Shown here: positions 8,481 through 14,601 of the stretch, piece after piece
Layout of the letters: the number at the start of each line of letters is the position of its first letter
How positions within the stretch are numbered: the first letter of the stretch is position 1
DNA from: Parabacteroides sp.
GTDB taxonomy: Bacteria; Bacteroidota; Bacteroidia; Bacteroidales; Tannerellaceae
Length of the DNA stretch: 14,601 bases
Assembly (NCBI GenBank): GCA_020026285.1
Contig: JAHHQS010000099.1
Coordinates: 1 to 14,601 of the forward strand
Direction: 5' to 3'
Translations under genes and position numbers: made by a program
The notes under the pieces: model-generated
The model's input: the letters and a program-made list of their open reading frames with translations, nothing else
Told to the model about the DNA's origin: nothing
Database searches by the model: none

Positions 8481-10886
8481 ATGAATTCTGTAAATAAATA
8501 TATATGTTTTTTTCTGACTATGGCAGGTAGTTTGTCTTTATTTTCCTGTGAAGAGAAGTCAGAAGAGATCAGAGAACTAAATTCCACAAAATTATATTAC
8601 AACAAGCCGGCAAAGAGCTGGTTTGAAGCCATTCCTATAGGAAATGGACGACTGGGAGGAATGGTTTATGGTGGAGTTGAAGAGGAGCGTATTCAGACAA
8701 ACGAGGATACATTCTGGTCTGGAGAGCCCAGAGATGTTCAGAATCCTTCAGCAGCACAATATATACCACAAATCAGGGAATTGTTGTTGAATGAGAAAAA
8801 TATCGAAGCCCAGAATTTGATAGATAAAACTATGTTGGGGCCTTATAATGAATGTTATATGCCATTAGCAGATATCATTATAAAAATGAATAAATCCTCC
8901 TATACTGATTATAGTCGTGTTCTGGATCTGAATAAAGGGGTCGTCAGAATAAAATATAATCAGGATGGTGTGACTTTTACTCGTGAAATATTTGCTTCTT
9001 ATCCGGATCAAGCTATAGTTATGCAAATAAAGGCTGATAAGAAAGGTGCTATAGATATGGATTTGAATCTGGATAGCCAGATCAGGCATCAAGTAAAAGT
9101 CCTTGCTGATAACACTCTGTCTATTACAGGAACAGCTCCTAAACATGCAGAACCTCATTATTTGGGTAAAAAGGATCCTGTTTATGAAGAAGGTCATGGC
9201 ATGCGTTTTGAAGGAAGACTAATGGTTCAAAAAACCGATGGAAAGATTAAAACAGACGGAAATATTTTAAATCTAGATGATGCTTCTTCAGCTACTTTGG
9301 TTTATGTCGCAGCTACCAGCTATAATGGATTCGAGAAAGATCCGAACACCGAAGGAAAGGATGAAAAAAAGATATGCGATGATTACATCTCTAATTTAAA
9401 ATCATATGAGTATGAGACATTGCTGGATCGTCATGTTGAAGACTATGGTAACTTGTTTGGTCGCGTAAGCATAGATTTGGGATGTTCTCCAATGGATACA
9501 GTATCGCTTGATGAACGTATTAAGCGATATAAGCCGGGAACAGATCCGTCACTTACAGCTCTTTATTTCCAGTTTGGCAGATATCTGTTGATATCCTCAT
9601 CCCGTCCTGGATCTCAGCCAGCTAATTTACAAGGTATATGGAATAAAGATATGCAGCCAGCCTGGAGTGCTAACTGGACAATAAATTGTAATGCTCAGAT
9701 AGCCTATTGGCCTGTAGAAACAGCCAATCTTTCAGAGTGTCATCTTCCTTTAATGGATATGATTCGTGAGGCAACGGTCGATGGTGCAAAAACAGCAAAA
9801 AATCTTTATAATAGTCGCGGCTGGATGTTCCATCATAATATTGACATTTGGCGTACAACATGGCCTGTAGGAGGTTCTGGTTTATGGGCTATTTATCAGA
9901 TTGGCGGAGCTTGGTTGTGTCAGCATATTTGGGAACATTATCAGTTCACTCTTGATAAAGCATTTTTAAAAGAGTATTATCCTATTTTAAAGGGTGCAGT
10001 ATTATTCTATTTGGATAATCTGCAAAAGGATAAAAATGGTTATTGGGTAACCAATCCTTCCGAATCATTTGAAAATTGTTTTAGAAAACCCAATGGTGAA
10101 GTAGCATGGGCTTGTATGGGAGCGGCTCAGGACATGCAGGTTATCCGTTCATTATTTAAGAATACTATGGCTGCTATAGATATCTTGAATGAAGATAAGG
10201 ATTTTAAATCTCAAATTGAAAATAAGTATAAGGATCTGGCTCCGATGAGAATCAGTCCTACTACAGGTCGTTTACAGGAATGGAATGACGACTGGCAGGC
10301 TGATGTACCTACAAATGGACAGGTTGCTCATGGCTGGGGATTGGTTGCCAGTGATCTGATTACTTTGCGGGGAACTCCTGAATTAGCCCAGGCTTTCAGA
10401 AAGACATTGGAACATCGTAAGCCGGGATATTCTTACAATAGCGGTAGCTGGACGGGTGCTTTCCCAGCTAATTTCTGGGCTCGTCTTGCAGAGGGTGATA
10501 GTGCTCAGCGTGTAATAGATCGTCATCTTATGAAAGCTGTGAGTCCAAATATGACTTCTATCTTCTTTGATCTTTATTGGGAGATCGATGGTAATTTAGG
10601 TATTACGTCATCTGTTGCAGAAATGTTATTGCAGAGTCATGCTGGAGAAATTGATATTTTACCAGCTTTACCATCAAATTGTCCTAATGGTCATGTTACA
10701 GGTTTACGCGCTCGTGGCGGTTGTGAAGTGGATATCTTTTGGAGTGACGGAAAGTTGGATAAGGCTGTAATCAAGGCTGATAGAATATCTGATGAAAAAA
10801 CTTTTAAAGTTCGTTATAACGGCAGTGTAAAAGATTTAAAATTAAAAAAAGGCGAAATCTTTACATATACATCTGATAATAAATAA
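8481..10886 (+). CDS. GH95 family alpha-L-fucosidase or alpha-L-galactosidase, lipoprotein
   Basis: 801 residues. The N-terminus ends in a lipobox LFSC with Cys23 followed by EEKSEE, so it is a lipoprotein; the acidic residues after Cys resemble the Bacteroidetes surface-export signal, which suggests an outer, cell-surface position. The N-terminal beta-sandwich has IPIGNGRLGGMVYGG and TNEDTFWSGEP, the hallmark of the GH95/GH65N_2 domain. In the barrel, Asn402 and Asn404 (TINCNAQ) match the water-activating pair, Glu531 (PSESFEN) the general acid, and Asp703 (EIDGNLG) the base. Family members act by inversion on alpha-1,2-L-fucosides or alpha-L-galactosides. Two usually well-kept blocks differ: the HRHxSHLY segment reads NGQVAHGW (612-619), and HPPFQIDGNFG reads DLYWEIDGNLG. 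The catalytic set is complete, so activity is likely, but the exact sugar is uncertain. It sits in the operon, 23 bases before the GH29 gene. Confidence 0.5.
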   Translation: MNSVNKYICFFLTMAGSLSLFSCEEKSEEIRELNSTKLYYNKPAKSWFEAIPIGNGRLGGMVYGGVEEERIQTNEDTFWSGEPRDVQNPSAAQYIPQIRELLLNEKNIEAQNLIDKTMLGPYNECYMPLADIIIKMNKSSYTDYSRVLDLNKGVVRIKYNQDGVTFTREIFASYPDQAIVMQIKADKKGAIDMDLNLDSQIRHQVKVLADNTLSITGTAPKHAEPHYLGKKDPVYEEGHGMRFEGRLMVQKTDGKIKTDGNILNLDDASSATLVYVAATSYNGFEKDPNTEGKDEKKICDDYISNLKSYEYETLLDRHVEDYGNLFGRVSIDLGCSPMDTVSLDERIKRYKPGTDPSLTALYFQFGRYLLISSSRPGSQPANLQGIWNKDMQPAWSANWTINCNAQIAYWPVETANLSECHLPLMDMIREATVDGAKTAKNLYNSRGWMFHHNIDIWRTTWPVGGSGLWAIYQIGGAWLCQHIWEHYQFTLDKAFLKEYYPILKGAVLFYLDNLQKDKNGYWVTNPSESFENCFRKPNGEVAWACMGAAQDMQVIRSLFKNTMAAIDILNEDKDFKSQIENKYKDLAPMRISPTTGRLQEWNDDWQADVPTNGQVAHGWGLVASDLITLRGTPELAQAFRKTLEHRKPGYSYNSGSWTGAFPANFWARLAEGDSAQRVIDRHLMKAVSPNMTSIFFDLYWEIDGNLGITSSVAEMLLQSHAGEIDILPALPSNCPNGHVTGLRARGGCEVDIFWSDGKLDKAVIKADRISDEKTFKVRYNGSVKDLKLKKGEIFTYTSDNK

Positions 10887-10909
10887 ATTAATTAATATCG
10901 GTAAAGGTT

Positions 10910-12808
10910 ATGTATAAAACGAGTAAATTGACAATTTTTGGGGGACTGATACTGACAATGGCTTCTTTATGTTCCTGTCAGACGGAAATAAAAGCCCCTG
11001 AACCAATACTGCCCATTCCTGAACAAAAGCAGATTGATTGGCAGAAGATGGAAACCTATGCTTTTATACATTTTGGTTTAAATACTTTTAATGATAAAGA
11101 GTGGGGGTATGGAGATTCAGATCCTGAGACTTTTAATCCGGTTAAGCTTGACTGTGAGCAGTGGGTTAAGACTCTTGTCGCTGCAGGAATGAAAGGTGTA
11201 ATTCTGACATCAAAACATCATGATGGTTTTTGTCTATGGCCTACTGAACAAACAGAGTATAGTATAAGAAACAGCCCATACAAAAAGGGACAGGGAGATA
11301 TTCTTCGGGATTTATCGGATGCTTGTAAAAAATATGGTATCAAATTGGGCCTTTATCTTTCGCCATGGGACAGAAATAACGGAGCATATGGTACGCCTGA
11401 ATATGTTGAGTTATATCATAAGCAATTGCGCGAGATAATGACCCGTTATGGTGATTTATTTGAAATTTGGTTTGATGGAGCTAATGGAGGTGATGGATAT
11501 TATGGAGGAGCAAAAGAAGCTCGCAAAATAGACCGGACACATTATTACAATTTCCCTAAAATATTTGAGATGATCGGAGAATTGCAGCCAAATGCAATTA
11601 TATTTACAGATGGTGGTCCAGGTGCAAGATGGGTTGGAAATGAATCCGGTTTTGCCGGAGCAACAAACTGGTCTTTTCTTCGTCGAGGTGTAGTTCATCC
11701 GGCTTATCCTAAATATCGTGAGTTACAGTATGGACATGCAGATGGAAATCAATGGGTCGCTGCCGAATGTGATGTGTCTATCCGTCCAGGATGGTTTTAT
11801 CATTCATCTCAAGATAATCAGGTAAAAACAGTTGACCAGCTGACGGATCTATACTATAGATCTGTTGGTCATAATGCCACATTACTTCTGAATTTCCCGG
11901 TTGATAGGGATGGTTTGATTCATCCAATAGATTCTGCAAATGCAGTCAACTTCCATAAAAATATTCAAAAACAGTTTGCCAATAATCTTCTGAAAGGAAT
12001 GGTGGCTGAAGTGACAGATTCTCGTGGTGGAATTTACGGATCAGAGTCTATGACTGATGGAGATTATGATACTTACTGGGCAACAAAAGATGGAATTGTA
12101 TCAGCAAGTGCAACATTCCGTTTTAAAAAAGAGACAGAGGTGAACCGTATGTTGATACAGGAATATATCCCATTGGGTCAACGTGTAAAATCTTTTGTCG
12201 TAGAATATAATGATGGAACGCAATGGCTTCCTGTACAGATGAATGAGGAAACCACTACTGTTGGTTATAAGCGACTATTACGTTTCAAAACAGTTAAAAC
12301 AGATGCAGTCCGAATCCGTTTTATCGATTCAAGAGCTTGTCTTACAATCAATAATGTTGAGGCATATTATGTCGGAGAATCTGGTGATTTTTCATTAACA
12401 GATAAGGTTGAAAGTATACAGGGCTTACCTTTGACAATCATGAATTTGCCAAAAGAGGAGGCGGAGAAGGCGTTTGATAAGAAAAATGAAACAACTTGTT
12501 TTGTCGAAGGAAACGAGTTGTTACTGGATCTGGGTAAGGAATATACAATTTCTTCTTTCTATTATTTGCCTGATCAGAGTGAATATAATAAAGGTTTGAT
12601 TCATAAATATCAGTTGTTTGTAGGAACAAATCCGGATGGAATTGATATGAAGGTCAAGGAAGGAGAATTCTCGAACATACAGAATAATCCTATTCTTCAG
12701 TCTGTGTATTTTACACCTGTTAAGGCAAGATATGTAAGATTGAAGGCAACTCAAATGGTCTCTTTGGAAGAAAAAAATATGGGATTGGGAGAGATTGCAG
12801 TCAGATAA
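10910..12808 (+). CDS. GH29 alpha-L-fucosidase with two F5/8-type C-terminal modules, lipoprotein
   Basis: 632 residues; the signal peptide ends in the lipobox LCSC with Cys23, predicting an outer-membrane lipoprotein. The start is supported by that signal. The catalytic TIM barrel covers about 38-355: AFIHFGLNTF near the N-terminus, SKHHDGF (His103-His104-Asp105) in the substrate pocket, and the predicted nucleophile Asp189 in IWFDGA. Glu286 in AAECDVSIRPGWFYH is the best acid/base candidate, a pattern closer to the GH29-B subfamily than to the GH29-A type. GH29 enzymes release alpha-L-fucose with retention; B-type members usually prefer branched alpha-1,3/1,4-fucosides. Residues about 360-455 form an F5/8 type C (CBM32-like) module (DGDYDTYWAT...VRIRFID). 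Residues about 460-632 look like a second related module ending in VRLKATQ...GEIAVR. It is the last gene of the tightly spaced hydrolase run. Confidence 0.5.
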   Translation: MYKTSKLTIFGGLILTMASLCSCQTEIKAPEPILPIPEQKQIDWQKMETYAFIHFGLNTFNDKEWGYGDSDPETFNPVKLDCEQWVKTLVAAGMKGVILTSKHHDGFCLWPTEQTEYSIRNSPYKKGQGDILRDLSDACKKYGIKLGLYLSPWDRNNGAYGTPEYVELYHKQLREIMTRYGDLFEIWFDGANGGDGYYGGAKEARKIDRTHYYNFPKIFEMIGELQPNAIIFTDGGPGARWVGNESGFAGATNWSFLRRGVVHPAYPKYRELQYGHADGNQWVAAECDVSIRPGWFYHSSQDNQVKTVDQLTDLYYRSVGHNATLLLNFPVDRDGLIHPIDSANAVNFHKNIQKQFANNLLKGMVAEVTDSRGGIYGSESMTDGDYDTYWATKDGIVSASATFRFKKETEVNRMLIQEYIPLGQRVKSFVVEYNDGTQWLPVQMNEETTTVGYKRLLRFKTVKTDAVRIRFIDSRACLTINNVEAYYVGESGDFSLTDKVESIQGLPLTIMNLPKEEAEKAFDKKNETTCFVEGNELLLDLGKEYTISSFYYLPDQSEYNKGLIHKYQLFVGTNPDGIDMKVKEGEFSNIQNNPILQSVYFTPVKARYVRLKATQMVSLEEKNMGLGEIAVR

Positions 12809-12828
12809 ATGACATAATTATAGAAAAA

Positions 12829-12843
12829 TATCATTCCATGATA
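12829..12843 (+). terminator. Short hairpin after the GH29 gene, possible weak terminator
   Basis: A perfect 6-bp inverted repeat TATCAT/ATGATA with a 3-base loop starts 20 bases after the GH29 stop codon. The stem is A/T-rich and there is no T tract after it, so it would be a poor intrinsic terminator. It may only mark the end of the hydrolase transcript loosely, and read-through into the next gene is possible. Confidence 0.5.
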
Positions 12844-12870
12844 AAAGAATAAATTATAATTATTAAACAT

Positions 12871-12900
12871 TTTGACCGTATTCATCTCTATGTACGTTTG
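12871..12900 (+). promoter_or_regulatory. Candidate Bacteroides-type promoter
   Basis: TTTG at 12871-12874 and TACGTTTG at 12893-12900 match the Bacteroides -33 (TTTG) and -7 (TAnnTTTG) elements, with 18 bases between them, slightly under the usual spacing. Transcription would start near 12905 and run toward the UroD-like gene. The match is by eye and such motifs can occur by chance in A/T-rich DNA. Its place directly after an operon and before a separate gene supports it. Confidence 0.5.
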
Positions 12901-13003
12901 AAAAACGCAGGTTTGAGAGCTTGTGGTTGATATGAAGTTGAATTTTATAGGAAAGATAGTCTTTTGGGAATGATAGTTATTCTGTTTGAACGAAATCAAA
13001 AAG

Positions 13004-13027
13004 TGTAAAAAGAGAAAACTTTTTATA
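13004..13027 (+). other. Stem-loop in the leader
   Basis: TAAAAAG (13006-13012) pairs with CTTTTTA (13019-13025) around a 6-base loop; a G-T and a T-A pair extend the stem to 9. It is A/T-rich and lacks a following T tract, so it does not look like a terminator. It may be chance structure in low-complexity DNA. Confidence 0.5.
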
Positions 13028-13123
13028 AGAATGTTGTAAAAGATTTTAATGTGAAGTCAAATAAGGAAATCACATTTAAACTTTTATCATACATATGTTT
13101 AGTACATTAGTTATCATGTTTTT

Positions 13124-13159
13124 TAAGGGAGAATGTTTTTATAAAAAACATCTCTCTTA
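13124..13159 (+). promoter_or_regulatory. Long hairpin 71 bases upstream of the UroD-like gene
   Basis: The arm at 13124-13140 pairs with the arm at 13144-13159 around a 3-base loop: 16 pairs, including one G-T wobble, with one bulged A. This is the strongest secondary structure between the GH29 and UroD-like genes. It is not followed by T residues on either strand, so it is not a standard intrinsic terminator. It may be an RNA processing or stability element, a protein-binding operator, or part of an attenuator. A role is inferred from structure and position only. Confidence 0.5.
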
Positions 13160-13230
13160 GAGACATGAGGAAATTATATATTTTATAAGCTGTAGTAAAG
13201 TAGAACGGTATAATCTTTAAATTATAATAC

Positions 13231-14274
13231 ATGATGACACATAGAGAACGTTTTTTTGCAACTTTGGAACACGAAAAAGTTGATCGACCAGCCAGTTGGT
13301 TAGGTTTACCTGTATCTTCTGCTCTACCTGAGTTATTTAAATATTTTCAAGTTACGAATATCGAAGAATTGAAAAAGAAGATAGATGATGATGTTTATCC
13401 AGTATTAGTTCCTTTTAATAATCCTCCTTTTTATGATATAGGATGTGCATTGAATTTTCGAAAAGATACAAATACACTAGAGGGAAGAACGGATGAGAGA
13501 ACTCTTACTGCTCCAGGCTTTTTTGAAAATATGACAGATCCTAGCGAAATAGATAAATTTCCTTGGCCTAATCCTAAAGAGTTAGTTGATACTGATGAAT
13601 CATTACGTAGGGCAAAATCTATATCTTCGGAATATGCTCGAATGGGGATAATGTGGTCTGTCCATTTTCAGGATGCATGTGCGGCATTTGGAATGGAAAA
13701 TGCATTAATGACAATGATGGCTTTCCCTGATATGTTTCAAGCTGTTTTGGATAAAATTGTTGATTTTTATTTAGAAGTAAATGGTTTGTTTTATGAAGCA
13801 ACAAAAGGCTATCTGGATGCTGTTTTAATTGGAAATGACTTTGGAAGCCAGCGTTCATTAATGGTTGCTCCTGAGGATTTGAGAAAATTCGTTTTCCCCG
13901 GAACAAAGAAATTGATAGATCAGGCAAAGAGTTACGGTTTAAAAGTTGTTCATCATTCTTGCGGATCAATATATCCCGTAATAGAAGATTTGTTTGAAAT
14001 GGGAGTCGATATGATTCATCCAATCCAGGCTTTGGCAAAAGATATGGAACCTCAAAAATTAAAAGATTCATTCGGGGATAAAGGTACGTTTTTTGGAGGC
14101 GTTGATGCTCAGTATTTACTTGTGAATGGTTCTCCAGATGATGTTGTTGAAGCTGTTTTAAAATTAAAGGAAATTTTCCCGACAGGACTAATTTTGTCTC
14201 CTAGTCATGAAGCTGTACTTCCTGATATAAAACCAGAAAATATAGAAGCCTTATTTAAGGCGAATAAAATGTAA
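13231..14274 (+). CDS. Uroporphyrinogen decarboxylase-like protein (MtaA/CmuA-type), not HemE
   Basis: 347 residues without a signal peptide, so cytoplasmic; a single TIM barrel of the UroD superfamily. The start is MMTHRERF, and either Met1 or Met2 could be used. The RQAGR motif that binds porphyrin in true HemE is absent, so this is not the heme enzyme. His242-Ser-Cys244-Gly (VVHHSCGS) matches the H-x-C half of the zinc site of corrinoid-related methyltransferases (MtaA, CmuA, MtbA). At the place where those proteins have the last Cys before PENI (often SPCHN), this one reads SPSHEAVLPD with Ser325, so the metal site is altered. No corrinoid protein or reductive activase gene is visible. 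Possible roles are methyl transfer from a methylated sugar or aromatic compound, or an uncharacterised sugar-linked function; neither is shown. It appears to be transcribed as a unit separate from the hydrolase operon and ends at a strong terminator. Confidence 0.5.
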   Translation: MMTHRERFFATLEHEKVDRPASWLGLPVSSALPELFKYFQVTNIEELKKKIDDDVYPVLVPFNNPPFYDIGCALNFRKDTNTLEGRTDERTLTAPGFFENMTDPSEIDKFPWPNPKELVDTDESLRRAKSISSEYARMGIMWSVHFQDACAAFGMENALMTMMAFPDMFQAVLDKIVDFYLEVNGLFYEATKGYLDAVLIGNDFGSQRSLMVAPEDLRKFVFPGTKKLIDQAKSYGLKVVHHSCGSIYPVIEDLFEMGVDMIHPIQALAKDMEPQKLKDSFGDKGTFFGGVDAQYLLVNGSPDDVVEAVLKLKEIFPTGLILSPSHEAVLPDIKPENIEALFKANKM

Positions 14275-14312
14275 CAAACATAAATCAGATTTATTACGTT
14301 CTTATTCAAAAC

Positions 14313-14372
14313 ATCAGAGTTTTATAATGTAATTAGATTTGTTTTAATTAATTTATAAACTCTGATTTTTTT
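14313..14372 (+). terminator. Intrinsic terminator of the UroD-like gene
   Basis: ATCAGAG plus TTTTATAA (14313-14327) pairs with TTATAAACTCTGAT (14353-14366): 14 pairs with one bulged T. A second 6-bp TAATTA stem (14330-14335 with 14345-14350) sits inside, and six T residues follow (14367-14372). It starts 38 bases after the stop codon. This is the form expected of a Rho-independent terminator. It overlaps the stop of a short - strand frame, so it could in principle serve both directions, though the T tract favours the + strand. Confidence 0.5.
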
Positions 14373-14544
14373 ATGCTCTTTTCTCTTTTAGCTGTCTCGG
14401 ATGATTTTGGAGAGTTATACCTGCAGAACCTTTATCAATTTCAGATGTAAACCTTTCTTTGAATCCGTTCCGGTAAATACCAATCATACCAACTGAATTA
14501 AAACTTCCCAAGGGTTGTAAATATTCTAGTACCAAAATATTCCT
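14371..14544 (-). pseudogene. Short unrecognised - strand frame, possible gene remnant
   Basis: On the - strand a frame is open from 14544 down to a TAA at 14371-14373. The only ATG in it (14487) gives 38 residues beginning MIGIYRNGFKERF and ending QLKEKRA. Upstream of that Met the frame continues with protein-like residues (LEYLQPLGSFNSVG) but lacks an ATG. A different frame has an ATG at 14548 that stops after 16 codons. This could be a small gene with an unusual start, the decayed tail of a gene, or chance. I do not recognise a family. Confidence 0.5.
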
Positions 14545-14601
14545 TCATCTTAATTATTTCGTAATTTTGGAAATATTATAAGCGAAAGATTTTATAGGGT
14601 A
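14373..14601. other. Right-hand end of window, no confident gene
   Basis: Apart from the short - strand frame, I see no gene here. A TAATTTTG at 14562-14569 fits the Bacteroides -7 element, but no TTTG lies at the proper distance upstream, so I do not call a promoter. Confidence 0.5.

Larger units (their letters stand above)
12809..13230 (+). other. Intergenic stretch with leader of the UroD-like gene
   Basis: These 422 bases hold no recognisable gene; the longest + strand peptide I noticed in it is 13 residues (from the ATG at 12932). The stretch is rich in A/T and contains a weak hairpin just after the GH29 stop, a promoter-like match and two further stem-loops, entered separately. If the promoter match is real, the gene at 13231 has a leader of about 320 bases. 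No cobalamin B12 box or other riboswitch signature that I can recognise is present. Confidence 0.5.

Noticed and set aside
12751..12999. - strand open frame of 82 codons over the GH29 end and the intergenic region
   Set aside because: Composition is Phe/Asn/Ile-rich as expected from A/T-rich DNA, it overlaps the GH29 coding end, and no motif is visible.
13124..13159. Intrinsic terminator at the long hairpin
   Set aside because: No T tract follows the stem on either strand, so it is listed as a regulatory hairpin instead.
12905..13230. Cobalamin riboswitch upstream of the MtaA-like gene
   Set aside because: This was expected from the corrinoid link, but no B12 box (GCCACTG-like) or matching conserved elements are present.
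13619..14071. - strand open frame of 150 codons inside the UroD-like gene
   Set aside because: It is long for chance, but the + strand protein is conserved in motif and length, and the antisense translation shows no family features.
13231..14274. hemE (uroporphyrinogen decarboxylase of heme synthesis)
   Set aside because: The RQAGR porphyrin-binding motif is missing and the H-x-C-G motif points to the methyltransferase-like branch.
1..14601. CRISPR arrays, tRNA or rRNA genes, insertion sequences, attachment sites
   Set aside because: No regularly spaced short repeats, tRNA-like cloverleaf, rRNA stretch, transposase or terminal inverted repeats were seen on either strand.

Overview
The window is AT-rich, and all recognised genes lie on the + strand. 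It looks like part of a polysaccharide utilization locus from a gut- or rumen-type Bacteroidales bacterium. The reasons are secreted glycoside hydrolases packed into one operon, two of them lipoproteins with clean lipoboxes, A/T-rich gene leaders without Shine-Dalgarno sequences, a match to the Bacteroides-type -33/-7 promoter, and F5/8-type carbohydrate-binding modules. SusC/SusD-like transporter genes and a regulator are not in the window; if this is a standard locus they would be upstream.

Layout. Positions 1-2435 hold the 3' part of a GH95-like protein whose start is off the left edge. Positions 2458-5061 hold a complete tandem paralogue of it. A GH2 beta-galactosidase-type enzyme (5092-8478), a GH95 enzyme (8481-10886) and a GH29 alpha-L-fucosidase (10910-12808) follow. 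Gaps in this run are only 2 to 30 bases, so the five genes are probably one transcript. A 422-base non-coding stretch (12809-13230) follows. It has a promoter-like sequence and a long hairpin, and it leads into a uroporphyrinogen-decarboxylase-like gene of the MtaA/CmuA type (13231-14274). That gene is closed by a strong intrinsic terminator (14313-14372). The last 230 bases hold at most a short unrecognised reading frame on the - strand.

How the genes may work together (inference). The GH29 and GH95 enzymes would remove alpha-L-fucose (or alpha-L-galactose) caps, and the GH2 enzyme would then cut the exposed beta-galactoside. GH29 and GH95 carry lipoprotein signals (outer membrane or cell surface), whereas GH2 and the complete GH95-like paralogue carry ordinary signal peptides (periplasm). 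The target would be a fucosylated, galactose-bearing glycan of plant, host or microbial origin; the sequence does not say which.

The least understood parts are the two GH95-like paralogues, which keep the GH95 architecture but change catalytic positions and share patches of nearly unchanged DNA, and the cytoplasmic UroD-like protein with its long leader.
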